From assembly GCF_003957515.1 (NCBI RefSeq), contig NZ_RQXW01000003.1, positions 62,001 to 126,000 of the forward strand: a stretch of 64,000 bases of DNA, given 5' to 3'. Positions 11,651 to 21,676 of the stretch are shown one piece after another. The notes below the pieces were generated by a model. The model did not search any database, was not told the DNA's origin, and saw nothing but the letters and a program-made list of their open reading frames with translations. The position numbers and the translations under genes are program-made. Within the stretch, counting starts at the first letter, position 1, and each line of letters opens with the position of its first letter. Origin of the DNA: Amphritea opalescens. GTDB lineage: Bacteria; Pseudomonadota; Gammaproteobacteria; Pseudomonadales; Balneatricaceae.

Positions 11651-13099
11651 ATGCTTAATCCGCTGAGCATACAAAATCTGCAAAGCAGCGCGGGTAAATC
11701 GCTATCGGCCACCGAACTGGTGCGTGCTTTGCCGCTAAATACGCCAACGCAAATTAACGTTCGCCAAAGCAGCGCCGATGCTTCACGGCCTAATCAGTTT
11801 AACCTGCAAGTACAACTGGGCAGTCAGCTCTATCAATTGAAGAGTGACCAGTCACTACCGTCAGGCAGCACGGCCACACTCACGCGAACCGCCGCCGGTC
11901 AGTTGCTCCTGAGTAGCACGCCCAATCAATCTCCAGCGGCCCAGCCTAACACCCTAGGCACGCCAGCAACGAACAACCAAAACACAGCCGCCAATCAACC
12001 GCTTATCCCACTAAAGACCAGTACACAAACATCCGCGGGCACAACGGCAACGATTCCGGCCAGCGCCGCCACGCAAATCAACTCACTATTACCGCTAAAC
12101 CGCCCTGTGTTGGCGACTCTGACGGTGGCCGTGCGGACAGGCGCAAGCGAGGGCAACCTTCTCGCAACGATTAATGGTCGTAGCGTGCCCCTGTCGCTCA
12201 ATCAAGCACTACCCTTTGATGGTAAAGTGGTGTTGACCCGAACCTCCGATCAACAGGTTCAGATACAGCCTCTCCCTGCATCCACCCAGAACCAGAATCT
12301 CAACAATACGATCAACGACGCATTACGCTATGTGTTACCCACCCAACAACCGGTTGCCGGCAGTCTACTCAAGCTTCAGCAACTCAATAACAAAACCGGG
12401 GGCGAGAAAAGCCCTGTTAATAGTGCGATCAGCTCAATACTGAGCCTGTTTGGTGTCAAAACAAGCTCCGCGGCAGACGCTCAAACGGGGGTAAAACAAA
12501 ACTTACTCAATGGCGGTCTATTTACCGAGAGCAACCTAGCGAATCCCGGTAAGCTGATCACCAGTAATGAGATGAAATATCAGCTCAATCAGCTATTACA
12601 GCAAGCGGATAAACTGCCGGAACAGGCACGACAGCAGCTACAAGATATTGTGAAAGGCTTGCTCAACCGAGTCACCAGCAACCAGTTAGAAAGCCTACAA
12701 AACACCCGCACAAACAATGACGGTGTAGAACGTTTTTTCACCCTGGACCTTCCGGTTAAAAATGGTGAACAGCTCGATAATGTCGAACTCAAAATATCCG
12801 AACACCGCCGCCAGCTCTCTGAGGATGAATGGCAACACTCATGGCGCGTCAGACTACACTTTGATCTAGAACAACAGGGCACCATTGATGCGGAACTGGT
12901 GCTGGAGGATGAACATCAGATAACCGCTCATTTTTGGTGTAGCCAAGCGGAGGTTGCAGAGGAGTTAAATGACAAACTACCCGAGTTCAATCAGCAGCTA
13001 CATCAGCAGGGCTTTAGCATTCAATCAACCCATTGCAGTGAAGGTGCAGCGCCGAAAGCGATCAACCGAATCGAGCCACTAATCGATGTTACGACCTAA
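11651..13099 (+). CDS. Second FliK-like protein (flagellar hook-length control domain)
   Basis: A 482-residue protein with a long Gln/Asn/Thr/Ser/Pro-rich N-terminal part (about 1-330, low complexity, no transmembrane segment) and a C-terminal domain (about 355-480) resembling the FliK C-terminal hook-length domain: FFTLDLPVKNGEQLDNVELK, then WRVRLHFDLEQQGTIDAELV. It lacks the LDPPELG signature present in the canonical fliK at 32672. It is transcribed rightward, unlike its neighbours, with a stop 12 bases before a small FlhB C-terminal-domain gene. FliK/FlhB is the substrate-specificity switch partnership, so the pairing suggests a modified switch, but the role is unknown. Confidence is good for the family and low for the function. 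Confidence 0.75.
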   Translation: MLNPLSIQNLQSSAGKSLSATELVRALPLNTPTQINVRQSSADASRPNQFNLQVQLGSQLYQLKSDQSLPSGSTATLTRTAAGQLLLSSTPNQSPAAQPNTLGTPATNNQNTAANQPLIPLKTSTQTSAGTTATIPASAATQINSLLPLNRPVLATLTVAVRTGASEGNLLATINGRSVPLSLNQALPFDGKVVLTRTSDQQVQIQPLPASTQNQNLNNTINDALRYVLPTQQPVAGSLLKLQQLNNKTGGEKSPVNSAISSILSLFGVKTSSAADAQTGVKQNLLNGGLFTESNLANPGKLITSNEMKYQLNQLLQQADKLPEQARQQLQDIVKGLLNRVTSNQLESLQNTRTNNDGVERFFTLDLPVKNGEQLDNVELKISEHRRQLSEDEWQHSWRVRLHFDLEQQGTIDAELVLEDEHQITAHFWCSQAEVAEELNDKLPEFNQQLHQQGFSIQSTHCSEGAAPKAINRIEPLIDVTT

Positions 13100-13111
13100 G
13101 CGAGCCCAAAG

Positions 13112-13381
13112 ATGAGCAAAAAAGCAGACGAGTATCAGAAAGCCATTGCCCTGAACTACGATCATGAAGGTGCCCCAACGCTAACGGCGAAAGGACAGGG
13201 TGTGATTGCCGAGCAGATCATCCGGCTCGCCAAGGAGCATGATGTACATATCCATGAGAGCCCGGAGCTGGTTGAAGTGCTGTTACGCTTGGAACTCGGC
13301 GATGAAATTCCAGAGAGCCTGTATCGTGCCATCGCCGAAATTATTGCTTTTACCTATAAGCTAAAGAATGGGACAAATTAA
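13112..13381 (+). CDS. Free-standing FlhB C-terminal-domain protein
   Basis: An 89-residue protein that aligns with the part of FlhB after its autocleavage site: KAIALNYDHEGAPTLTAKGQ followed by IRLAKEHDVHIHESPELVEV and a C-terminal helix AEIIAFTYKL. The equivalents in the full-length FlhB here (27154-28290) are HYAVALKYDQGGGGAPYLVA and ADKHDIPILSAPPLARAI. It lacks the transmembrane domain and the NPTH cleavage motif, so it resembles a pre-cleaved FlhB cytoplasmic fragment. Similar small proteins (FlhX-like) are known in other bacteria. It is probably translated with the fliK-like gene upstream. It ends 29 bases from the convergent DUF2802 gene. Confidence 0.82.
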   Translation: MSKKADEYQKAIALNYDHEGAPTLTAKGQGVIAEQIIRLAKEHDVHIHESPELVEVLLRLELGDEIPESLYRAIAEIIAFTYKLKNGTN

Positions 13382-13410
13382 AGCGAACGCTTTCTCCCGC
13401 CATAACAAGA

Positions 13411-13803
13411 TCAACCCTGTTTATCAGGCGCCGCGATCTCTTTATGTAACAAGGCCATCAGTTCGGCTTCGGGTCGACCAATGCCGCAGTTTTTAACCAG
13501 ATCATCGACATCAGCGCCCATTTCCATCAACCGAGCCGCCTGATTATAGGCCAACACGCCGGGGTCACGATTCGCTAATTCCTGCTGTTTTTCAGCGGTA
13601 ATATTGAGCTGATTTTCCACATCCATCAACCGATGCCCCATGCCGATAGAACTACTCGTCAGGGCTTGAATCTCATTGCGCAGCACATTGATCAGCGCTT
13701 CATACTGTCGCTGATGCTGCTGTAACTGTCGTCGGGCATGAATCGTATATCCTACCGATACCGATGCGATCAAGGCGACTACCGCCAAGGCTAACCAGAT
13801 CAT
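13411..13803 (-). CDS. DUF2802 family membrane-anchored protein
   Basis: A 130-residue protein with one N-terminal transmembrane helix (residues 2-20), a coiled-coil-like segment (RRQLQQHQRQYEALINVLR, about 28-75), and a conserved C-terminal part (RDPGVLAYNQAARLMEMGA, then DDLVKNCGIGRPEAELM) resembling a small helix-turn-helix fold. DUF2802 genes usually end the chemotaxis/parP operon of polar flagellates. It is the last gene of that operon here, 12 bases after parP. Function is unknown. Confidence 0.8.
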   Translation of the reverse strand: MIWLALAVVALIASVSVGYTIHARRQLQQHQRQYEALINVLRNEIQALTSSSIGMGHRLMDVENQLNITAEKQQELANRDPGVLAYNQAARLMEMGADVDDLVKNCGIGRPEAELMALLHKEIAAPDKQG

Positions 13804-13815
13804 CTTATCTCCTCT

Positions 13816-14651
<836 letters not shown>

Positions 14652-14655
<4 letters not shown>

Positions 14656-15428
14656 GCTCTGCTCCGTTCCGCCAAACCGCGTAAAATACGGATATACGCC
14701 TGCACGCCCGGCATGGTTAAATCCAGCTCAGACGGTGTCACGCCCTTTGCACTCGCGGTAATAAACTTACTATCCACCGGCACTACTGATGCGGCCATAT
14801 GATCAACAAATCGCTGATGCAACTCCCGTAAACAACTCACGGAGGCCGGAATCGTGCGGTCATAAAATGTGGGGATCAAGGTATAGGTCAACTGCCGTTT
14901 ACGCGCCCGATTAATCATCGCAATAGTTCGCAGCATTCGCTCGAGCCCCTTCATCGCGAGAAACTCGGTTTGTACCGGTACTAACAGATGACCACAGGCA
15001 GCTAAAGCGTTGATCATCAACACACCTAACACCGGTGGACTATCGATCAGCACATAATCATAACGGTCTTTAACGAGACGTAACGCTTTAGCGATCTGTA
15101 GCCCCATGCCTTCCTGACCGCCTGATTTGCGTTCCAGTGTGGCCAGTGCTGTGGTTGCCGGTATAAGGTCGATGCCCGCGTTCGAGGTCGGCATCAACAA
15201 TGGCTCCAGCAGTTTAAGATCCACCTCGCGACCGAGTTGAAACAGGTCGTATACACTGTTTTCTAACTCATCGGGGTCATATTTAAAATAACTGGTCATC
15301 GAACCGTGAGGATCTAAATCCACCAGCAGTACCCGCTGCCCGGCATCAGCTAATAGCCCAGCCAATGCAACCGCCGTCGTGGTTTTACCGACACCACCTT
15401 TCTGATTAGCAACCGCCCATACTTGCAT
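14652..15428 (-). CDS. parC: ParA-family ATPase ParC (polar positioning of chemotaxis arrays)
   Basis: A 258-residue MinD/ParA-type ATPase. Its deviant Walker A is [10 protein letters not shown] (residues 8-17), the Mg-binding motif is VDLDPHGS, and Walker B is VLIDSPP. In Vibrio and Pseudomonas this ParA-like protein, encoded after motCD, directs chemotaxis arrays to the old pole with ParP. The position between motD and parP, with overlapping codons on the ParP side, fits this role rather than chromosome partitioning. Confidence 0.88.
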
Positions 15429-16402
15429 TATTGCGGTAACTCCTGTGCCTGCGGAGAGAAGCTCTCCGGCGACGTTAATGTTTCTGTATCCAGAGGTTGA
15501 GTGGGTTCTTCGCGCTTAAAGCTAATCCGTCCCTGCTCATCCTTCACGGTTTTTATAGCTGATTCAGGCAAGCCACTTTCAGTCAAAATCGTGCTCACTG
15601 CATCCTCACTGACTTGCTCGCTACCAAAAGCCGAAACCACCCGCTGAGTTTTACGATCACGGGTGACCACGATAACAATGCGCCGATTGATTCGGCGACC
15701 AACTTCGGTGCCGTTGTCGGCTAACGGTTGATATTCTCCATAGCCGACTGCCGCCATTCGCTGCGGTGGCACGCCGTTCATCTCCAAAATTCGCACCACA
15801 CCGGCAGCTCTCGCGGCGGATAGCTCCCAATTAGAGGGGTAACGATCCGATGAAATAAACTGATTATCAGTATAGCCTTCAACGTGAATAGGGTTGTCAT
15901 ACTGTTTGAGTATTTTCGCCACCCGTTCAAATACCGGGTCACTCGTAATCGCTGGCAACGCTCCCCCTTCGGGATAAACAAGATTGGCGCCCAACTCTAA
16001 TGCCACCCAGAGGTTGTTGCTCTGTACCGCAACATGCCCGCTGCCGATCAATTTTTTAAACTGCATCTGCAACTGTTCACCGATCGCTTTCAGCGCGGCG
16101 CTATTTTCCGGTTTAGGTGGCACTATTTTAACCACCGAGGTCTCTTGATTGGCCTCACCATGGGACACCCCCACGCCGGTGGGCAACACATCCGTTGGAC
16201 TACCGACCGGCGAGCTCAACACCGACTGTTGAGAAAACACACCGGCCAATGATTCGGCAACCTGCCGATATTTCTCTTCATTCACCGAAGACATGGCATA
16301 CATCACCACGAATAAAGCCAACAACAATGTCAAAAAATCAGCATAGGAGATAACCCAACGCTGAGAATGTGCATCCTGTTCATCAACTCTACGCCTGGCC
16401 AC
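15428..16402 (-). CDS. motD: Stator protein MotD (MotB family)
   Basis: Anchors the stator to peptidoglycan and forms the ion channel with its MotA partner. The single transmembrane helix (residues 17-38, VISYADFLTLLLALFVVMYA) carries the conserved channel Asp22. After a plug/linker region comes the OmpA-like peptidoglycan-binding domain (about 150-255; VEGYTDNQFIS, NWELSAARAAGVVRILE, GRRINRRIVIVV). A C-terminal tail of about 65 residues follows. It lies one base after motC, and its stop touches the parC start. The gene position matches Pseudomonas motD. Confidence 0.92.
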   Translation of the reverse strand: MARRRVDEQDAHSQRWVISYADFLTLLLALFVVMYAMSSVNEEKYRQVAESLAGVFSQQSVLSSPVGSPTDVLPTGVGVSHGEANQETSVVKIVPPKPENSAALKAIGEQLQMQFKKLIGSGHVAVQSNNLWVALELGANLVYPEGGALPAITSDPVFERVAKILKQYDNPIHVEGYTDNQFISSDRYPSNWELSAARAAGVVRILEMNGVPPQRMAAVGYGEYQPLADNGTEVGRRINRRIVIVVTRDRKTQRVVSAFGSEQVSEDAVSTILTESGLPESAIKTVKDEQGRISFKREEPTQPLDTETLTSPESFSPQAQELPQ

Positions 16403-16403
16403 C

Positions 16404-17153
16404 TTAAGACTCCTGCTCCAGATAGCCCTGTAGTCTTAATTGAATAATGCGCGGATTCTGGCCCTCAGCGATCGACAACAATCCTTCTAGCATCATCTCC
16501 TGAAAATAAAACCGTTTCAGCACCATCGCACGAATCTTATTAAATAGCGGCAAAAACAGTAAATTAGCAATCGCCACGCCGTAGATGGTTGCCACGAAAG
16601 CGGTGGCAATACCGGAGCCAAGATTAGCCGGATCAGCGAGGTTAGACATCACATGGATCAGCCCCAGCACCGCGCCTATAATACCCATGGTTGGCGCATA
16701 ACCTCCCATACTCTCCAGCACCTTCGCCGCCTGTAAATCGCGATTTTCACGGCTAACTAACTCTGTTTCTAGGGTCAAACGGATAACATCAGAGGTGCGG
16801 CCATCCACTAGCATCTGCAGGCCGTTGCGCACAACGCTATCACTCTGCCCGGCAATCTCATCCTCCAAGGCTAATAAGCCTTTGCGACGGGCAAGCACAC
16901 ACCAGTTAACAATATTATTGACCCCTTCGCGGTAATCTAAATCGTCCTTACCAAACACGCTCGCCGATAGTTTGATCGCACGTGAAAGCTCCCCTGGGGA
17001 TGACTGAATCAGCACCGCCGCAAAGGTACCGCCGACCACAATCAATAACGCGGGAACGTCAAAAAGCTCATCAAAACCGCCCCCTTCGAGGTAGTTACCG
17101 CCAAAAATGGCAATAACCGCCAGCAGTATGCCACTCAAACTTACGAGGTTCAT
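16404..17153 (-). CDS. motC: Stator protein MotC (MotA family)
   Basis: The force-generating stator subunit. It has four transmembrane segments: LSGILLAVIAIFGGNYLEGG, LLIVVGGTFAAVLI, and a C-terminal pair around MGIIGAVLGLIHVM and FVATIYGVAIANLLFLP. The conserved Pro of the PTMGIIGAVLG segment is present. The ATG at 17153 overlaps the cheB stop (ATGA) and gives MNLVSLSG, as in Pseudomonas MotC. An in-frame ATG 12 bases upstream, inside cheB, is less likely. The protein has 249 residues. Confidence 0.93.
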   Translation of the reverse strand: MNLVSLSGILLAVIAIFGGNYLEGGGFDELFDVPALLIVVGGTFAAVLIQSSPGELSRAIKLSASVFGKDDLDYREGVNNIVNWCVLARRKGLLALEDEIAGQSDSVVRNGLQMLVDGRTSDVIRLTLETELVSRENRDLQAAKVLESMGGYAPTMGIIGAVLGLIHVMSNLADPANLGSGIATAFVATIYGVAIANLLFLPLFNKIRAMVLKRFYFQEMMLEGLLSIAEGQNPRIIQLRLQGYLEQES

Positions 17154-18244
17154 CGATGCCCCCAATGGTTAAATAGCTGCCGGATGCTGTCTAGATTGAG
17201 TACCGCATCGGCTAAATCCGCTTGAATAATCGCCTTCGGCATACCAAAAATAGTACAGCTCTCTTTATCCTGCGCCCAAACCGTTGCCCCCGCATTTTTC
17301 AAAATACGCGCCCCGTCGCAACCATCTGCGCCCATCCCCGTCATGACGAGCGCCAGCGCCCTGTTCCCATAGCCTTTAGCCACCGAGGCAAAGGTAAGAT
17401 CGACACTGGGTTTATACGTCATCCGCTCATCACTCGCGCGGATAATCAATTTCCCAGAGTTTGCGGGATCTAAGATCATCTGCTGTCCACCCGGTGCGAG
17501 ATAAGCATGTCCAGGTTTAAGCTGATCGCCATTTTCGGCTTCTTTAATCGAGATAAGACTGAGGTCATCGAGACGCTTCGCAAAGACCGAGGTGAAAGCT
17601 TTCGGCATGTGCTGCGTCAGTAGAATAGGCACGGGAAAATCAGCGGGAATCTGCGTCAAAATAAACTGTAACGCCGCGGGGCCACCGGTAGAAGAACCGA
17701 TGGTGACAATATCACACTCAGGCCAATGAACCCCATGAGCCTGCTTATCGACCCGCGACGCTCTGGGGATGGCGGTTGCACTAACGGCATGTTCTTGAGT
17801 TCTAGCGCTGATAAAAGAGGCTGGCCGTTGTTTCTGCCGCCCTAATACAAGAATTTTTTCTGCCAGAATACTTTCAATATGTGCGGATTCCTCTGAGCCT
17901 GAGCCAGACACCCAAGCCCTAGCATCTTTCTCCATGTAATCCGCTGCCCCTTGAGCTAAGGCTTCAAGGGTAACCGATGCGCTGCGACGGGTGAGCGAGG
18001 AGAGCATAATCACCTGACAAGGGCATTCATGCATGATCTGCTTTAAGGCGGTGATGCCGTCCATCTTCGGCATCTCGACATCCATGGTGATAACATCCGG
18101 CTTCAGCTGTTTAGCTTTCTCCACCGCTTCCACGCCATCTTTCGCCGTATCCACCACCGTAATATCGGGGTGATTAGCCAATATTTGCTTGATACGGTTA
18201 CGAAAGAAAAATGAATCATCAACCACTAAAACTCGAACGGCCAT
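17150..18244 (-). CDS. cheB: Chemotaxis protein-glutamate methylesterase CheB
   Basis: Removes methyl groups from chemoreceptors after phosphorylation by CheA. An N-terminal receiver domain (acidic pair Asp9-Asp10, phospho-acceptor Asp55 in VITMDVEMPKMDG) and a variable linker (about 125-175) precede the methylesterase domain. The catalytic triad is visible as Ser in GSSTGGP, His in LTQHMP and Asp in MTGMGADG. The 364 residues match the family. It lies 39 bases after cheA and overlaps motC. Confidence 0.96.
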   Translation of the reverse strand: MAVRVLVVDDSFFFRNRIKQILANHPDITVVDTAKDGVEAVEKAKQLKPDVITMDVEMPKMDGITALKQIMHECPCQVIMLSSLTRRSASVTLEALAQGAADYMEKDARAWVSGSGSEESAHIESILAEKILVLGRQKQRPASFISARTQEHAVSATAIPRASRVDKQAHGVHWPECDIVTIGSSTGGPAALQFILTQIPADFPVPILLTQHMPKAFTSVFAKRLDDLSLISIKEAENGDQLKPGHAYLAPGGQQMILDPANSGKLIIRASDERMTYKPSVDLTFASVAKGYGNRALALVMTGMGADGCDGARILKNAGATVWAQDKESCTIFGMPKAIIQADLADAVLNLDSIRQLFNHWGHR

Positions 18245-18283
18245 ACAGTTATCCAGTATAAGTCTGCCGAGCGTATATCATGC

Positions 18284-20443
18284 TCAACTAGCGTATGCCT
18301 TCAGCAGGCTGGGAATATCAATAATCAAAGCGATCCGTCCATCACCGGTAATAGTGGCGCCGGACAATCCAGGGGTTCCATGTAAAACAGAACCGAGCGG
18401 TTTAATCACCACCTCTTCTTGGCCGACAAGCTGATCAACCACAAAGGCGACCTGCATCGTACCGACATTGGTGATCACGACATGGCCATTTTCAGGCAAT
18501 GGATCCTTCTCGAACCCTTTCATCAACCAGCGTTTCAAATGGAACAGCGGCATCGCTTTATCACGCACAATAATAACCTGCTGACCATCCACCATATTAA
18601 TTTGGGTCAGGTCGAGGTTAAATATCTCATTCACGTTCACCAGTGGCAGCGCAAACGCTTGCTGTTCTAGTAGCACCATCAGCGTTGGCATAATAGCGAG
18701 GGTCAGCGGCACCTGTATCTCAATGCGCGACCCCATCCCCAGAGTCGAATCGACATCCAGCTTCCCGTTCAGTTGAGAGATTTTGGTTTTCACCACATCC
18801 ATCCCAACACCACGGCCAGAAACATCGGAGATCTGCTCTTTGGTCGAAAATCCTGCGGCAAAGATCAGGTTATAACACTCATGATCCGTCAAGCGCGCAG
18901 CCGCTTCCTGATCAAGCATCCCCCGTTTAACCGCCAGATTTCGTAGTAGGTCTGGGTCCATACCCGCGCCATCATCCTCAATCACCAGCAGGATATGATC
19001 ACCTTCCTGCTCCGCCGACAGCAAGACATGGCCTTCACGGGGTTTATCATTAGCCTCCCGTACGGCAGGCTCTTCAATACCATGATCGATAGCGTTTCTA
19101 ACGAGGTGAATCAGTGGATCAGCTAGGGCTTCAACGAGGTTTTTATCCAGATCGGTATCTTCGCCCCGTAGCTCAAGATTAACTTCTTTATGCAACTGGC
19201 GAGAGAGATCTCGAACCAAACGGGGAAAACGCCCAAATACTTTTTTAACCGGCTGCATACGGGTTTTCATGACCGACATCTGCAGGTCGGCGGTCACCAT
19301 ATCGAGGGATGCCAAGGCTTTGGACATATCCCCATCATCGACCTCGGTACCCAATCGAACTAAACGGTTGCGCACCAACACCAGCTCACCGACCATGTTC
19401 ATGATCTGATCCAGCAAACGGGTATCCACCCGTACATTACTTTCGGCGACCGGTTTATGCTGCTGCGGCTGAGATTTAGCCGCTGTGGGCGCTTGAGCAT
19501 GTTCACTATCGGCTACAACCGGCGCAGTCGACGCCGGCTTTACCTGCACAACAGGGGCTACAGCGGGCGCAGCGGCAACCGCAGCAAAAGCACCTTCCCC
19601 TTTAGACTGTAGATCATCTAATAAATTTTCGAACTCATCATCCGTAATCAGCTCGCTACCGGCAGGCGTGACAGGGCTAGCCGTCACTGAAGGCGCTACC
19701 GCACCGAGCAACTGATCAAATTCCGCATCAGCACTGCTCTCTACATTACCTGCTGGGCTAACACCCGGCGCACCACCAGGGCCATGCAGTGTATCCAGTA
19801 GATTATCAAACTCATCTTCGGTAATCAGATCGGAAGTCGGTGATACAGTACCCGGTGCACCATGGGCACCGTGCAATTGATCTAACAGATCATCAAACTC
19901 TTCTTCGGTGATCAGGTCTGAGGTGGCGTCTGCGTTATTGCCCAGATCGCCCACCAACATATCGAACTCAGCACTCACCGCCGCGTCGTTATGGACGGGA
20001 GCCGGCTGTATTATTTTTTCTGCCACAACTGAAGTTTGCACCGGCGCCGCTGCCTGACCCGATGCCATTGCGTTTAAACCCGCTAACAGTTGCGGATCGA
20101 CCGGATCGGGAAAACCGCCCTGTTTCACCGTTTCAAACATCGCATTGATGTTATCCAATGCCTGTAACACCAAGTCCATCAGTGTTGAGGATACCTGTAA
20201 GGCGCCATTACGTAGCTGATCAAATAAATTTTCGGCGCTATGGCAACAATCCACCATCGGATCTAACTGTAAAAAGCCAGCGCCGCCTTTGACCGTATGA
20301 AAACCGCGAAAGATAGCATTGAGTAACTCGCTATCCTCTGGGTGCTGTTCAAGATCGACCAGCTGTTCAGATAGCTGTTCGAGAATTTCCCCGGCTTCGA
20401 CTAAAAAATCTTCCAGTATTTCCTGATCAACATTCAAGGACAT
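18284..20443 (-). CDS. cheA: Chemotaxis histidine kinase CheA with repeated docking-type motifs
   Basis: Phosphorylates CheY and CheB in response to chemoreceptors. Domains: HPt (1-105, phospho-acceptor His49 in FRGFHTVKGGAG); an Ala/Pro-rich spacer (about 130-340); dimerization P3 (from LLDQIMNMVGELVLVRNRL); the ATP-binding kinase domain (HLVRNAIDHGIE N-box, GDDGAGMD-type G1, GRGVGMDVV G2); and a C-terminal CheW-like domain ending near 719. No classical P2 CheY-binding domain is recognisable. The spacer instead carries EEFDDLLDQLHG (182-192), DEFDNLLDTLHG (210-221), DEFENLLDDLQ (269-279) and two shorter AEFDxL copies (158-163, 240-245). It lies 12 bases after cheZ. Confidence 0.96.
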   Translation of the reverse strand: MSLNVDQEILEDFLVEAGEILEQLSEQLVDLEQHPEDSELLNAIFRGFHTVKGGAGFLQLDPMVDCCHSAENLFDQLRNGALQVSSTLMDLVLQALDNINAMFETVKQGGFPDPVDPQLLAGLNAMASGQAAAPVQTSVVAEKIIQPAPVHNDAAVSAEFDMLVGDLGNNADATSDLITEEEFDDLLDQLHGAHGAPGTVSPTSDLITEDEFDNLLDTLHGPGGAPGVSPAGNVESSADAEFDQLLGAVAPSVTASPVTPAGSELITDDEFENLLDDLQSKGEGAFAAVAAAPAVAPVVQVKPASTAPVVADSEHAQAPTAAKSQPQQHKPVAESNVRVDTRLLDQIMNMVGELVLVRNRLVRLGTEVDDGDMSKALASLDMVTADLQMSVMKTRMQPVKKVFGRFPRLVRDLSRQLHKEVNLELRGEDTDLDKNLVEALADPLIHLVRNAIDHGIEEPAVREANDKPREGHVLLSAEQEGDHILLVIEDDGAGMDPDLLRNLAVKRGMLDQEAAARLTDHECYNLIFAAGFSTKEQISDVSGRGVGMDVVKTKISQLNGKLDVDSTLGMGSRIEIQVPLTLAIMPTLMVLLEQQAFALPLVNVNEIFNLDLTQINMVDGQQVIIVRDKAMPLFHLKRWLMKGFEKDPLPENGHVVITNVGTMQVAFVVDQLVGQEEVVIKPLGSVLHGTPGLSGATITGDGRIALIIDIPSLLKAYAS
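19589..19981 (-). repeat. CheA spacer with three full and two partial acidic-hydrophobic motifs
   Basis: Codons for residues 155-285 of CheA. The three full copies follow the pattern (D/E)LIT(E/D)(E/D)EF(D/E)(D/N)LLDxL; the partial copies are SAEFDMLVGDL and DAEFDQLLGA. They are spaced 26-31 residues apart by Ala/Gly/Pro-rich sequence. The pattern resembles the N-terminal peptide of FliM (LLSQDEIDALLHG) and the C-terminus of CheZ (DDVDDLLSSLGF) encoded in the same window, both of which belong to CheY-binding families. Confidence 0.85.
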
Positions 20444-20455
20444 TCGTATTACCCT

Positions 20456-21280
20456 TTAAAAACCGAGGCTAGACAGCAGATCATCAACATCATCCTGATT
20501 GGATGCGACCGCCCCTTCGTTACGCCCTTTCATTTGCGGCCCTTCGCCTTTGGCCTCTGAACGCTCGGCACTCGCTGATACGTCTGCCGAGGTGGCACCG
20601 GCAACAGCCTTGCTTGTCGCCAACGCTCCCAAACTATTGACTCGGGAGGCCACAGCCATCAAACCTACTAGTTTTTCTTCGATATCGGCGACCAATTGAA
20701 TCACCCGCTTAATCAGCTGGCCTGTAATATCCTGATACTCTTGAGCGAGCAAGATACCCATCAGACTCTCTTTGAGGCTAGCTAAAGTAACGGAGTGATC
20801 TACCGCATAGCGACAGGCTTTTTCATACAGCGCTTCAAGTTGAGGATGATCCTGTTTCAGTGCCGCCAACTCATCAATCAGCTCTTGACGCCGCACCACA
20901 TCCTGTTCGATCAAGGCCACATATCGCAGCGCATCATCAACCTGATCAATGGTTTTATGGGCGTTGGTTTCCGTCAGTTCGATAACATAGGAGAGACGTT
21001 CAGTGGCGTCTGAAATTGAAGCGATATGCTGTTTAGAATCCTGTAACAACTCGGCTGAGCTAACATCATCGGTAAAGCCAACAATGGCGTTATGGACCGC
21101 CCGCGTCAGGGTGCCCACTTCATGATAAAGCGCCCGATGGCGCATCTCATTGAGTTCTTGCACCTCATCCATTGCCTGTGGCAACTGCCCCTGATTCAGC
21201 AGATCGACTAATCGCTCTGCTCGCGTTTGCAGTTCAGCCTCAAATAGATGCTGGTCATAATACGTTTCAAAATCAGACAT
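20456..21280 (-). CDS. cheZ: CheY-P phosphatase CheZ
   Basis: Dephosphorylates CheY-P. A long helical hairpin carries the catalytic region LLAQEYQDITGQLIKRV, with the conserved DxTGQ Gln. A low-complexity spacer (about 215-260) leads to the C-terminal CheY-binding peptide DDVDDLLSSLGF. The 274 residues are longer than in E. coli but usual for polar flagellates. It sits 9 bases after cheY and 12 before cheA. Confidence 0.95.
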   Translation of the reverse strand: MSDFETYYDQHLFEAELQTRAERLVDLLNQGQLPQAMDEVQELNEMRHRALYHEVGTLTRAVHNAIVGFTDDVSSAELLQDSKQHIASISDATERLSYVIELTETNAHKTIDQVDDALRYVALIEQDVVRRQELIDELAALKQDHPQLEALYEKACRYAVDHSVTLASLKESLMGILLAQEYQDITGQLIKRVIQLVADIEEKLVGLMAVASRVNSLGALATSKAVAGATSADVSASAERSEAKGEGPQMKGRNEGAVASNQDDVDDLLSSLGF

Positions 21281-21289
21281 TAACGCCTC

Positions 21290-21676
21290 CTAGCCCTGTA
21301 GGCGCTCAAAGATTTTATCTATCTTTTCTTTTAGTACCGCGGCGGTAAATGGCTTAATAATATAACCGTTTACACCGGCCTGAGCCGCCATGATGATCTG
21401 GTCCCGTTTCGCCTCAGCCGTCACCATCAGGATCGGAATATGGCTCAGTGAAGGGTCAGCCCGCACGGTTTTCAACAGATCAATGCCGGACATCTTCGGC
21501 ATATTCCAGTCGGTCACCAAAAAATCGATACCGCCCGACTTCAACACAGGCAACGCGGTTGCACCATCATCGGCTTCAACAATATTGGTAAATCCAAGGT
21601 CACGCAGCAGATTTTTTATAATCCGGCGCATTGTTGAGAAATCATCTACTACCAGAATTTTCATGTCTTTATTCAA
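21290..21676 (-). CDS. cheY: Chemotaxis response regulator CheY (TTG start)
   Basis: A single receiver domain that switches motor rotation when phosphorylated. From TTG at 21676 the protein is 128 residues, with acidic pair Asp11-Asp12, phospho-acceptor Asp56 ([13 protein letters not shown]), Thr86 and Lys108 (YIIKPF). GGAGGG ends 6 bases before the TTG. An ATG at 21694 lies upstream of that ribosome-binding site and would add six residues encoded by it, so TTG is preferred; ATG at 21664 (MKILVVDD) is a shorter option. It follows fliA by 48 bases. Confidence 0.93.
   Translation of the reverse strand: MNKDMKILVVDDFSTMRRIIKNLLRDLGFTNIVEADDGATALPVLKSGGIDFLVTDWNMPKMSGIDLLKTVRADPSLSHIPILMVTAEAKRDQIIMAAQAGVNGYIIKPFTAAVLKEKIDKIFERLQG

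Noticed and set aside
13382-13410. Short hairpin AAAGC-GAAC-GCTTT between the convergent flhB-C and DUF2802 genes
   Set aside because: A 5-bp stem without a T-tract is too weak to call a terminator.
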